Shown here: positions 12,341-24,156 of the stretch, piece by piece | Layout: each line of letters begins with the position of its first letter | Position numbering within the stretch: position 1 is the first letter of the stretch | NCBI GenBank assembly: GCA_021613535.1 | Contig: CP075496.1 | Span: 1,674,001-1,738,000 of the forward strand | Length of the DNA stretch: 64,000 nt | Reading direction: 5' to 3' | Origin: Adineta vaga | Lineage: Eukaryota; Rotifera | The notes under the pieces: model-generated | Databases searched by the model: none | What the model was told of the DNA's origin: nothing | What the model saw: the letters and a program-made list of their open reading frames with translations, nothing else | Made by a program: the position numbers and the translations under genes

Positions 12341-14876
12341 ATGCAACGTCCATCGAATGGTTATCGTGGTGGTGTTCGTGTAGGTCATCATTATAGTCAT
12401 CATCATCATTCGATAACTCATGATGATGAAATGAATTTATCTTCTCCAAATTCCTATTCAGACGAGAAAGAACGAGTATCAAGATATTCTTCAATTGAAT
12501 TTAGTAATGATTTTGAATCAGCAATACGAAATCTTCGTCCATCAGCAACTCAACAGAAAAAAATCAAAACAAATTTAAATATTAGTAAACAAAAAGCTGA
12601 TTTACCACAATTGAATCCAACCATTGAGGATGAAAATAGTAATAAGAATCTCAATGAACAAAAATCAAATGAAAATTCTTTACAAGATAAACAATCACGT
12701 CGTTGGTTTCCAAATCCCGATATTGGTCATGTCGATTCCGATGCATTTATTCGACATAACCATGTTGGTAGGTTGATTTTATCGATCAAAAATAGACTTA
12801 TTTCATTTACTTTTTCTCAAAAGAATCATTGCAACAACGAACGGAATTAAATGATCAAATCAATCCACCAACTCTGTTAACAACCTGTCCTCCTATTGGA
12901 ATACTACACGTCCAACTGCAGTTGTTGCACCAGCTGGTCCAACTCGATCGATTTCTGCTTTTTTCTCTTCAAATTCATCAATTCAAAACATAAATAGTGC
13001 TCATCAAAATACTTTCATTAAAACAAATGATCAATACCCAGTCATTTCATCTACTTCTGCCTTTCAACCGATTAATAATCTTCTTCATAAACAATCAACA
13101 GTCAAATCTGCACCACTTCTCATGGATATTCCTCAACATAAAACATTAATCCATGGGCAAAAATTAAGCAAAGTACATATTTCACATCCACAAAGTCCAT
13201 CCATTGTTCATGTAAGTTTTCTCGAAACAAAAAACCCAGAAAATTTTCCATTGAAATTCTTCTAGCTTATGTTACATGAAGATTTTGATACAGCCTGTCG
13301 TCTTCTTCATGATATGGCTATTCATCCTGATCTTCAACTCGATCATGCACCAACACATCCTTTCAAGTATGATATTCATACATTCTTTCTTTCTTTCTTT
13401 CTTTCTTTTTTATTACAATTCCATTGTTCTATTAGAGCTCAAGTCAATCGTTTATGTGCATGTTATCATGAAGGTCGTTGGTTTCGTTGTCGTATTGTAC
13501 AAATTTCTCCAGATTTTTCATCTGCTACTATTGTTTATTTGGATTGGGGTATGACAATACCAACACAAATTGGTCCTGAATATATTCGTCGTCTACCGAA
13601 TGAATTTTATGCTGAACCTACTTGTTCAATCATGTGCCATTTGGATGGTGTACCAGATACGAACGAATCAATTCCAGCTGATAGTATTGCTGGATGTATT
13701 GCTTTATTAAGTGAAAATGAATACGATGTCATAGTGACTAGTCATGAAAACAGTACAGATATTAAGATTATTCTTTCAATCAATGGAAGAATTGTTAATG
13801 ATCAAATTCGACAATTACTTGTACCAAATGTAAGTTGTATTCTGGAAGAAGATTTTTATTGATCTGTTTGTTTCTGAAATTTTAGAAATCGTTGTCAGAT
13901 GATGATGAATTAGTTGAACAATTTCGTCATGAACTTCCATTAAAAATTGGTGATGAATTAAAAACTTTACTTAGTTCGTTTAGTGGTAAAGATGATTCAT
14001 TCTATGTTTTACTTGTCAATGAACATACAGTAACTATCGATCGTGCAATGACTCAATTACAAGAAAGTAATCTTTCGAATTGTTACATTCGTGAAATTCC
14101 TCGAATAAAAACGTATGTTATTTTTCTTGAAACTATCCTTGGAAACTTGATTTTTTAGTCTTGTTGCTGCTCGTTATGCTGATGATGGTAAATGGTATCG
14201 TGCATGGATTAAATCTATTTGTTTACAACGGCAACAAGCAACTGTCTTTTTCGTTGATTTTGGTAATGAAAGTACAGTTATGTTTTCGGATATGTCATCA
14301 TGTCCGGAATCTATTCGAACAGTTCCATGGCTTGGTATACGTGTTCGTTTAATCGATGAAGCCATGTCACATGATGAATTAGCAGCATTTTGGAAAATTG
14401 CAGAATCCAATTATATTTGGATCAAAATTTTAGATATCTTAAAAGATTCCTATAGTATACAAATTAAAATCGATTATAAACTTATTCTTCGACAAGAACG
14501 ATTGAAATCATTAGAATCGAATCAAAGTGTTCATATTGGTGTACAAGTATGTAAATAAAAGAGTTAAGTTTTCGAATAATATCATCGTCTTTTCTTTCAG
14601 ACATTGTCCAAACAACGATCATTATCAACGATTTGTCCATCGAACCATTCGGATGTGAATTCATGTGTCATGACGCCATCAATTAATGATCAATGTTCAA
14701 ATGGAAATGAAACAATAGTTAAAAATTTATTTGAAATGATGGGTAATGAATTACGTCGTCTTCGACATCGTGTAAATGATAGTGATGAAGCTTCACAAGA
14801 TCGACATAGTCAATTAATGCAATTATTATTTTCAACATTTAATTTAAATAATAGTAATAATTCAAAAAGACTTTAG
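12341..14876 (+). CDS. two-Tudor-domain protein
   Basis: Preferred exons: 12341-12767, 12922-13211, 13266-13366, 13436-13829, 13886-14112, 14159-14546 and 14601-14876, giving about 700 residues. The N-terminal third is low-complexity (His-, Ser-, Asn-, Gln-rich). Two extended Tudor domains follow. One has CACYHEGRWFRCRIV and YLDWGM; the other has AARYADDGKWYRAWI and FFVDFGNES. The YxDxG/FxDFGN cores are typical of domains that bind dimethylarginine in PIWI-type proteins, so a role in germline or piRNA granules is likely but inferred. The link between exons 1 and 2 is uncertain: a better-looking acceptor before 12828 would give a different frame that stops near 12992 (see findings). An acceptor (TTTCAG) ends 6 nt before the ATG, and the gene starts 133 nt after CMPK1. 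Confidence 0.82.
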
Positions 14877-15110
14877 ATACTCGATTACACTCAAGAAAAA
14901 ACACCCCGACTAGTCAGATGTTTTTTCTTTGTTTCAGATTAAACAAAACCGGTTTGTTTTAGAACTGTTCTCATTTTTCTCCTAGATTCATTTGTGTGTG
15001 TTTGTGTGTTCTTTGTTTCAAAACGAACTTTCTAATAGATTATTGGTTACTTCTTTTTTTCTAGATACTTATTTTTGTGTTTAATTTCATTGCTTTTGAT
15101 CAATATCGCA

Positions 15111-15706
15111 ATGGCTAGTCTATTTCGTAATACACGATCAATTCTATCTCGATTATCCTATGTTCATCGCACTGCAACAACGACAACAGCCACTGCAGGA
15201 ACACAAGTTAAAACATCAGGAACATCAGCCCAAGTTTCTCCACCACCACGTTCAACAAATGGAAATAATTTGGCTGTACGAGATGTTCGACAACGTTCGA
15301 ATGTATCCGATCCAATTAGACCAAGAGCTGCAGGAGGATCAACGACGATGTATGCATCGATTTAATATAATACATTCTTTTCAAAACCATCTTATTATTT
15401 GTCTTGTTCTATCTATTCTAGTCCGTTAGTTGGCACAGCATTGAATACTTCTGGACAAATGGTTTTAGGCTTATTTCTCGCCATTAGCGTGTACTTTATT
15501 TATATTAATTATATTACAAATCCTGAGTTTTATAAAAGTCTGAAAATAAGTCGTGAAGCAAGTAAACAAAGTTCACAAGAACATTCAGCTCAGTAAGTTA
15601 AAACTTACATTTTTCTATTTAAAGAACAATGTTCTTTTCTTGATTTAGTCATGAAGGAGCAGGTGGAAAAAATCATAATGATGTTAAAACATCAAAAGCA
15701 CATTAA
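15111..15706 (+). CDS. small single-pass membrane protein, possibly mitochondrial
   Basis: Three exons (15111-15349, 15422-15592, 15649-15706) encode about 155 residues. The N-terminus MASLFRNTRSILSRLSY is basic and amphipathic without acidic residues, like a mitochondrial targeting sequence. A Thr/Ala/Ser-rich linker follows. One hydrophobic segment (MVLGLFLAISVYFIYINYI) lies near residues 95-113, followed by a charged, Lys/His-rich tail. I recognise no family; an inner-membrane complex subunit is one possibility. The ATG at 15111 is chosen because it opens the presequence-like stretch. A TTTTTTCTAG acceptor lies about 45 nt upstream. It starts 234 nt after the Tudor gene on the same strand. 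Confidence 0.7.
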
Positions 15707-16701
15707 ATAAAACACCTGTGAACATTTGTCAATGATCCAACAATTTTTCTATTTAGTTTTTAGTTATATTCGTCTTGATTTACAACTATCATAGTTTCAT
15801 CTCTAACATAGAAAGGAAAAAACTATCATCCAACACAATTCTCCAACATTTGCTTGACCTTTTCTTTTCTTTCTCTCCCTAAAAACAAATAAAGAACGAA
15901 AACGTAATAATCATTATTCAAATTACAAAGAAACTCACAAACTGCTTTCCTTTATAAACATAAACATATAATTAAAGAATACATTTAGTGAAAAGAATCT
16001 TCCTTGAAATGATTAAAAACAAAACATTCCTCTTAGATTATCTTTTGCACTAAGATAACACGAACTGAAATACATGTTAAAATGGTTATTCTATAGTTTT
16101 TCTCAACTAAACCAGATCATCTCCATTCGAATGAATAATTAGAGCAAAAATAAGCTGAGAAGAATACTTGAAATGAACGACACATGATTATTCTTATAGT
16201 TTAATGAATATAAAATAAAAACAGAAGTACATTATTCTTCGTTGTGAAATTCATATTCATTTCAAATGACCTGAATGCCATCTGCACAGGATAAATAATA
16301 GATTATTTTATCATTCTTTTAGGCAAAATATATATTTGAAAAGAAAAACATCGTAGATAGTTTCAATCATGAAAATGCAGAAGACTTCTCGATAAAGTTT
16401 TTTTTTTTTCACTAATTAAACATTTATATTTCTCAACAAAAACAAGATCACAGTAAAATCATTTTAACATATGTGCCGACAAATAAACTCGAAGAGAATG
16501 ACAACTCTCTTTGATTATATATTTTCAAACTTTTTTCTAAGTAACAATTTTATTAAATTGTTAAAGGCTGAAATTGTTCATGAAAGTACATATTTGAGAA
16601 GTTATTGACTTGTTGATGAGATAAAAGGATAAATTTGCTGTTGTCATTCGTTCTCTTTTTTCGGAAATTTGATATAATTATCAAATAAAAACAGTAGAAT
16701 T
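15707..16701. other. convergent intergenic region
   Basis: About 1 kb between two genes that converge. AT-rich, with AATAAA-like signals and a T-run near 16400. No exon-like open frame seen. Confidence 0.55.
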
Positions 16702-17985
16702 TTACCAAATTGTTTTGTCATTTGATGTCCAAAGTGCTTCAATAATGGGTTCTAATTGTTGCTGTTGGTGGGAAATACTTTTACGAATGAAATCATTCAT
16801 TTTATCTTGAATGATTTGAGAATTCAATGTTCGACTGATCAATGATGTTAATAATTGTACAGATTGACGATAACTCGTTGAACGTGAAAGAATATAACGC
16901 CATAATAATTCAACGTAGATATTCTGTGCAGATAGGACTGTTCGTGTTACATTGATATCCGTGTTTATCATTGGATCAAATTCGTATGGAATATTTAAAT
17001 ACGTTGAAAGCATAAGAATAACGAAGAATAATTTCAATAGAATCGGATCGTGAACAAAAGCTAAAAGTGCATGGCCGCGTTCACATAAATTCATGTATAA
17101 ATCTTTGGGAAATAAATGTAAAAGAACAGGAGAATCTTTCATTAGATGAGGAGTTATTGTTTTCGTGATTAATGCACTGTGTTTAAATAGAACTTGATTA
17201 AAATTGGATTTAACGAGAAAGATTTTAGTATCGACTGGTATGGATCGAAATTCTGGAATGGATTGAAGAAATGAGATAAGTCCAATGTAAATATTCGATG
17301 ATGCATTGAGAAATTTACGTAATGTTAATGTTTCATTTACAGGCATATTTAAATGTTCGTTATAAGTATAAGATGTACACATTTGATCATATGATTGATA
17401 AATATTTGTCAGACGAATATGATCATCCGGTGATAAAATAGATTGTTTTAATGTTGAATTACATAATAAATTAATTGGTCGTATCTAAATCAAAGAAGTT
17501 AGTTATTTAATTGTAAGAAATTGAATGAATAATTTAACTGATTGTTTATTTGAAATGATCATTGAATATTCTGTATCATTATTTTGTTCTGATCGTTTTT
17601 GACGATTATATTCAATCAATTGTAATCGTTCTTGTCGTTGATCATCTGTACGAATAGCTTTTGGATTCATTCCGACACGAAAACATTTTGCTAGGCGACA
17701 ACAATTACATTGCCGACGTGTGTCACTTGTCACTGGACAATCTCCATCGTCTCGACATTGAAATTCCGTTGTCTAAAAACTTCAAAGGTTGCTTTTTATG
17801 TAAACAAATAAATAACATACCCCAAGTTTGACAGCATTGCGTCGAAAAAAAGCTTTACAAGGTGAACATGTTTGTACACCAAAATTCAAGCCAATAGCTG
17901 GATCATTACAAACACGACATTTATCATCTTGTTTAGTCTTTCTTTTTCTTCCTGGTCTTGTGCGAAATTCGAGTTCGACATTCAT
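16702..17985 (-). CDS. nuclear hormone receptor, divergent ligand-binding domain
   Basis: Three exons (17985-17821, 17772-17539, 17484-16702) encode about 393 residues. The DNA-binding domain starts near residue 23. Zinc finger 1 has Cys pairs CRVC and CSPC with P-box-type CSPCKAFFRR. Finger 2 has the four-Cys series CRDDGDC and CNCC, followed by RLAKCFRVGMNPKAIR. The ligand-binding half (about residues 130-393) is helical but poorly conserved. It should be a ligand-regulated or orphan transcription factor. The CSPCKAFFRR P-box differs from the steroid and retinoid types, so target half-sites cannot be predicted. An acceptor-like TTTTTAG ends 15 nt before the ATG. Confidence 0.9.
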
Positions 17986-19350
17986 TTCTATTTTTTTTCT
18001 CTAAAAATACAAACCTCCATTTATTGACTGTAAACAGAAAAATAAACGACAGCAGATGATTCGCCTATTTCGCTCTGATAGGTCGATAATTTGAGCCAAT
18101 TATTTCGTCTATCGTCAATAAATATAAAATTCAAAAGACATTTTTTCTCTTCGTTCCATCTTTTTGCCTCTTAATTCTCACTGTCTGCTGCTGTTTGATA
18201 TGTTCTTTAAAATGTGAAATAAAAGAAAAAAATATTCTCTTTTGCGAATACTACTTACACGATATAAATTATTCAGCCAGTGCGAAGGAAAAGAAAAGAA
18301 AAGAAAAGAAAAGAGGAAAAATATGACGACGGATTTCTTTTTAATGCAAAGAAGAAGAAGAAGAAGAGAGAAAAGGACAACGTATAGTATCATTATTACT
18401 TTCAACATCGTTCAGTGCATCTATCATTGAAGAAATGATGAATAGAAAAAATTTTCTGAATAGAAAATTCAAGAAAAGAATGTCGCACAACGATGTATCG
18501 TCACATTTTTTTTCAACGTGTTCTCCACCAGCTTTTTCTTCATTTCCGTTAATCAGAGAATAATAAGTTGTTTTGACGTTTTCTCAGAAGGGTTTAGATG
18601 GCACGTAAATACAGAAGAACCTTCTCGAAGTACATCATGCTGACTGATATGTCGACTTTCTTATGTTTTCATGTCTCACATAACCATAAATGATTTATGA
18701 TGACAAAATCCTTAATTAATTTTAGTTCGTTAATGTTGACGATTTAAAACTTATTAATAATTATTCATATTTTCTTCGCGTGTCATCATTCTTCTGTAAT
18801 GAAACTCCGTTGAAAAAGAAACTATTTCATTTTTCTTCAAAACAATAGTTTTTTGTCTTTTAATTTCTTTCGAAAATATTTACACTGAATAAACTCTGTC
18901 GTTTATACTGTGTACCTAACTTCAGATGTCCTGTGTTCTAATTATCCCTTTTCTATCTTACTATTAGAAGAGAAAAAACAGAATGTATTATTTAATTAAT
19001 TTATAGTACCTTGCACATGCAAAACTAATGAAAAATATTGCAGATTGGAGGAAACGGAAGGTTTTACAGATGAAAATAAAGACTGAAAATATCTGACATT
19101 TACCATCAGGAACTTCGAGAAGTTCCGCATTTAAAATTTAATTTGAATATAACATAGTACCCGAGAAAAAGATAAAAATATGATTTATCTTCGTGATGAA
19201 AGAGAACGAACAAAATTCTTATCAAAAGAAAAACATTTTCGTGCAGATAACGTGTACGATATCGATAATAAACAGCGAAATTCTCATTAGATATATCACA
19301 AAACAAGACAGACAGAAGCAAGTAGGTTATTGAAGAATTTTTGTCTATAT
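17986..19350. other. divergent intergenic region
   Basis: About 1.36 kb between the nuclear receptor (-) and the DUF3712-like gene (+), so probably holding both promoters. It contains an AAAAG pentamer repeat (18286-18314) and several AT-rich stretches. No coding exon seen. Confidence 0.55.
18286..18314. repeat. AAAAG/GAAAA short tandem repeat
   Basis: About five to six copies of a purine pentamer, visible directly. A similar run lies near 24041-24060. Confidence 0.8.
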
Positions 19351-22300
19351 ATGGATCGAATTAAATCATTTCGAAGATTATCGATTAGTAATGATGAATC
19401 AATCAATCAATCTGATCATTTGTCTTTGATACCAAGTCAGAAAAAAATTACAATTTGTACTTTCTGTGGACGATACAAAGGTTTTCGAATGTCGTGTTAT
19501 CTATTTCTATCATTTTGTGTTCTATTTGTTCTACTTATTCTTCTACTTGGTATATTATTTGTTCTCTATGTTGTCGTTCCAATTATCGTTCGTTCAACGA
19601 TTGATAAAACACAACTTGCCTTTCGTTCAGTTAATATTGAAGAAATTGAAAAGGATCGTTTTCGTCTTCGAGCTCAATTAGAACTATCTCGAACAGGATC
19701 AATTCCTGCAACTATCATTCCACCCTTCATTATCCATGTTGATAATGTCGGAATCGTAACTATTAATGAATCGATTTCGATTAAAGGTGATTCATCTGCT
19801 ACAACAGTTGTTCCGATTGATTCTCCATTTGATGTTATAAATATAACTGCATTTCATAATTTTACTCGTTCACTTGTTTTCCAATCTAATGTAATATGGC
19901 ATTTAAAAGCTCAAGCAACCATTCAACCACTTACACGTCATATGCTTTCATATTCAAATATTCCATTTAATAAAGATGTTTCGTTAAATGCTTTAGATGG
20001 CCTTCAAAATGTAAGTATTCGTTCAATAAATATGAATCGATCGACTGAACATCAAATCTATGCTGATATTCTTATTCAAATTATTAATCCATCGATATTT
20101 AGTATTGATGTTGGTAAGTCGAATCAATCGCAACATTCGACTGAAACATAGGAATGATATTCCTTTCTAGGTCAATTATTTTTCACTTTACAATATAATA
20201 ATTGGTCAATTGGCTATGTTGAATCTAGTAGTCATAATGTAACAATTCATCCTGGAGAGAATTCCATTCAATGTCTTGGTGAATTACAATCGAATTCACC
20301 GAAATCTTATCAAGCACTTTCGACTGTTATACAAAATTTTCTAACTGGTCAAATAAGTCAAGTTGAAGCGTTAGCTGGTCCAAATGTCACATCCTATCCT
20401 CTTCTTTCTATTGGTATGATGGGTCTTTCGTTAAATGTTCATATGCCACCATTTAATGAACAGCTAATTGTTTCATTAAATTTCAATTCCATGTCTTTAA
20501 TTCCATCGACAATTGAACAACAAGTGAAATTATCAGCGTCGATTAATATTAAAATCAATTCACCACTGGGACGAAATTCTCCTTTAAATATTCAAACCAT
20601 GGATATGAGTGTTTTTCTTCTTTTTGAAAATCATTCTGTTGGAATGTTAAATGTTTCTCAAGTACCAGTCAAACAAATAGATTTTGAAACTTTTACAACA
20701 AAATTTGATAATGAATATTTAATTTTAACTGATCATGGAATTACCTATGAAAAATTTACTCAACAATTTATTCAAGCTAATCAAACAAATCCAGTTCAAT
20801 TTCGTCTTGTAGGTGTTGCTTCAATTGTTGGAACATTTGCGCTTGGTCCTCTGAATGTTGAAGGAATTCTTGTTGAAAATGATATATCATTAGTTGGCCT
20901 TGATGGCTTTAATGATGTTCGAGTGGATGATATATCTGTAGATGGTGAAGAAGGAAACGCTCTTCGAATTTCAATCAATGCTACTATTGAAAATCCAGGT
21001 GTAACCAGTGTTCAATTACAAAATTTTTCACTTCATATGGCCGAAGGTAATAATGGAACTATTCTTGGTCAAGTTCCAATCGATACACTTGCTATTCAAC
21101 CGGGTAGTAATAAAATCGCCTTGAAAGGGTGAGCTTTTTTGTTCTTGTTTTGAAATCATCATAAAAATTTCATTTCTTTATTTAGTTTTCTTTCTCCATT
21201 ACATGAAAGTGATCTTCCTGTTATTGGTGAATTCTTTTCTGCATATCTCAATGGTCAGACACAATCCGTACGACTTTTTCATAATGAAACATCTGAACAA
21301 AATGCAAGTGCTTTGGATTTAACAATAAGTGGTCTATCTATGAAAGCGAATCTTCATGGAATTCAAACGAAATTAATTCGTCAAGTCAATGTTCTTAATT
21401 TTGGAATTGAGTTCGATTCGAACGATGTAAATAGAGTTTATATTACTGGTCGATTAGCCGTTTTATTTGAATTACCATCGAATGTTCATATGATATTTAA
21501 AGTTTTAACGACGAGTATTGATTTTACAATGCGTTTTAAAGATGGACCAAAGATGAGTCGAATGAATCTTGACAATTTACCTGTTGAACATAATCAAACA
21601 ACAAATGAAATTCTTGTTCAATTTACTAAACAAGAACTCATCGTTTTGAATAAAGAATATTTCGAAGAATTTGCAGCCAATCTCGTTCTAACAAAAAATG
21701 TTTCAGTAATTATTGAAGGTTTAACAACAGCAGTAGCTGCTGTGCGAATTGGTAATCTAACATTATTTAACATTCCAATTAACGATACAATTGATCTTGT
21801 TGGATATAATCAATTTGATAATGGACATTTAACTATTGATAATATTGATATATCAGGATCGATTTCATCTCATGCACTATCACTTCGTGTTAAAACACGA
21901 ATTATAAATCCATCGGTAGTGAATATTATTAATGGTGGTCGTTTAACATTAGATTTATGTGATATAATGAATTGTACATCATTTGGAACTGTCAATATTG
22001 ATCCTTTCTATTTACAACCACAACAAAATTTGACTTATCTAGATGCCGAAGGTATTTTTCTACTAACCGAACAGAATACAATTGTAGCACGAGAATTTAT
22101 ATCAAATATGGTATGCGGAATTGATACTAATGTTGAATTACGTGGTACATTACCTGATAATACAACCGGAACTTCTATACCATTATTATCATTAGCAATT
22201 GGAGGTCTTCGTATTCATACACTTGCACCTGGTCTTTCTGGAAATCAATCATTTATTCGTGAAATTATTGTGAAAAAACTAACTGCTGAACAAATTATTG

Positions 22301-22677
22301 GTATTCCACTTGGTCTTGTCAAAGTTCTATTAATTCGTGTTCGATTAATGAATCCTTTTAGTTCATCAATAACAATTCAAGGTATGCATATTCGAGCTGA
22401 TTTTAGTTCTGTTGTTGATAAAGATCATCAGGTGGGTTTGGTAGAAGATAATACATCATTCATTATCAATCCTCATCAAGAATTAATTACATCTTATATC
22501 AATGTAACATTATCAGCGAAATTAAGTACAATGATTGCATTACTTGGACCTTTATTTGCTGGAAATGCTCATCTGTCATTAACGGGTTTTATTGATGTGA
22601 AAATTGGAGAGAGTTTTATATTAATTCAACTTCCATTAACAGTACTTAATGTACCTACAGATCAAGAACATGCTTGA
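19351..22677 (+). CDS. DUF3712-like repeat membrane protein (fungal-type)
   Basis: Three exons (19351-20113, 20171-21128, 21186-22677) encode about 1,070 residues. A short cytoplasmic N-terminus contains a CTFCGRYKG motif. It is followed by a strong membrane span (about residues 50-75) ending VVVPIIVRSTIDKTQL. The rest is extracytoplasmic. It repeats a beta-rich unit at least four times: a VSLxGLDGF-like start, an IxNPS core, and a PGxNxIxxxG end, with many N-glycosylation sites. This layout of one TM, a VVxPxIxxxxxD junction and tandem LEA-like beta-sandwiches matches my recollection of fungal DUF3712 proteins of vacuole or cell surface. Function is unknown. The ATG at 19351 is the first in frame. 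Animals rarely carry such proteins, so transfer from fungi is plausible but unproven. Confidence 0.8.
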
Positions 22678-24156
22678 TAAGAATGATTTCATATAAAACG
22701 CTTTTTTTTTCGAAATAATTTTCTCTATGTAAAATACTCTATTTTATCTTTCGTTTTGAAATCAATGAAATTCATTTATTTAAATGTATGTAAAGGAAGT
22801 GTCAAGATCAAAAAAAAGAGCGTTCGAAATCTTGAAAAATAATCAATAGTTTTGTCTACAATTGTGTCATTGGTGATAATCAAATAATCTACGTGATTTT
22901 CAATTTCTTGCGACTATTATTCTTTGATAATCGACAAATATTTTTTCTCATTTCAAGGACATCATCAGTGGATTCAATGATAAGAAGAAAAAAAACAGCT
23001 TAATTATTTCGCAAAATTTCATCTTTCTATTCATAGAAACATTTAACACTTCTATGAAAACAAATAATCATATTAAAAACTTTATTCGATCGGATTTTTT
23101 AAGCATCTCAAAGAAATATTTATTAAATTTATAGTGGAATTCATTCATGCATTCAAGCATTATCTCTTCTAATGCGTTTGTTTTTGAAGCAGAGGAAGAA
23201 GAAAAAAGAAAAATCCTCGTCTTCTTTTTTTTCTCGCTTGGAATATCCTGTCATCATCGTTTCGATGATTGTCATTTTAATTCTGCTCAATCTCGGGCGG
23301 TTAGCTAGCATAAAAATGCTCGCGTATCTTCTTCTTCTTCTAATTCGAATAGAAATGTCGAAATAAATTGTGTTTTCAGTTCAGGCTCTTCCGACAACGT
23401 TATGATGAAAAATGTCTAATCAAATAAATGAATAGTTTCGCTACTAGAAAAAGAAGAAGAAAAATGAGTGAAATTGTATTCCGATAGACGAGAAAAAACT
23501 GGAGAGACAGAGAGAGAGAAAAAGAACTCGAGTGACAAAGCTCATTGTGTAAGACATCGTATAAAGATAAAGAAAAAAACGAATAGAGAGAGAGAGAGAA
23601 GAGAGCGGGAACAAACATCACCCGTAGAATCCAAACACATATAACCAATTCTTCCGTAAGTTAATTGTAAATTTAAAAAGAAAATAAAGAAAAAAGGTTT
23701 TTTTACTCATTAACATGTAGAAATTCATCTGATAAGAAAAGTTTAAGATATTTGATCACAGAGAGATATAAATATATTCTGAGAAGATTAATCTAAGATG
23801 AGATTGAATTAATTGCAGGAGAAGAACAAGAGAAAAAGAAATATTCTTTTACTTTTTAACTAGCCCAGAAATAACATCATCTTACCATGGTACTTTACAA
23901 TTTGCCTCTTCACCCCATCCGACTATCGTTTCTTCAATTAACTTCCTATTGCCAAAAAAGAACTTCCGCTTAGAATACAATATTTACTCATCTTGAGAAA
24001 GAGAGAAAGAAAATCTCTTTGTAGACAAAACTATGAGTAAAAGAAAAGAAAAGAAAAGAAACATACTAACTTGTCTATGTATTCCATATTTATCAATCAA
24101 ATATTGAAATGATTTTGTTTTTTACTTTCTCATTCTAGTAAAAATAACATCTACAA
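22678..24156. other. intergenic region
   Basis: About 1.5 kb. Purine-rich runs (agagagagagag near 23588, aaaag repeat near 24041-24060) and an acceptor-like TTCTAG at 24134-24139 that may mark the 3' edge of a leader or trans-splice intron for the transporter gene. No coding exon seen. Confidence 0.5.

Noticed and set aside
12828-12992. Simple frameshift/pseudogene reading of the Tudor gene
   Set aside because: The CTGCAG acceptor at 12921 joins exon 1 in frame without invoking a mutation, and the rest of the gene is intact.
15111-15706. Assignment of the small membrane protein to a named respiratory-chain subunit
   Set aside because: Presequence-like N-terminus and one TM fit many proteins; no diagnostic motif seen.
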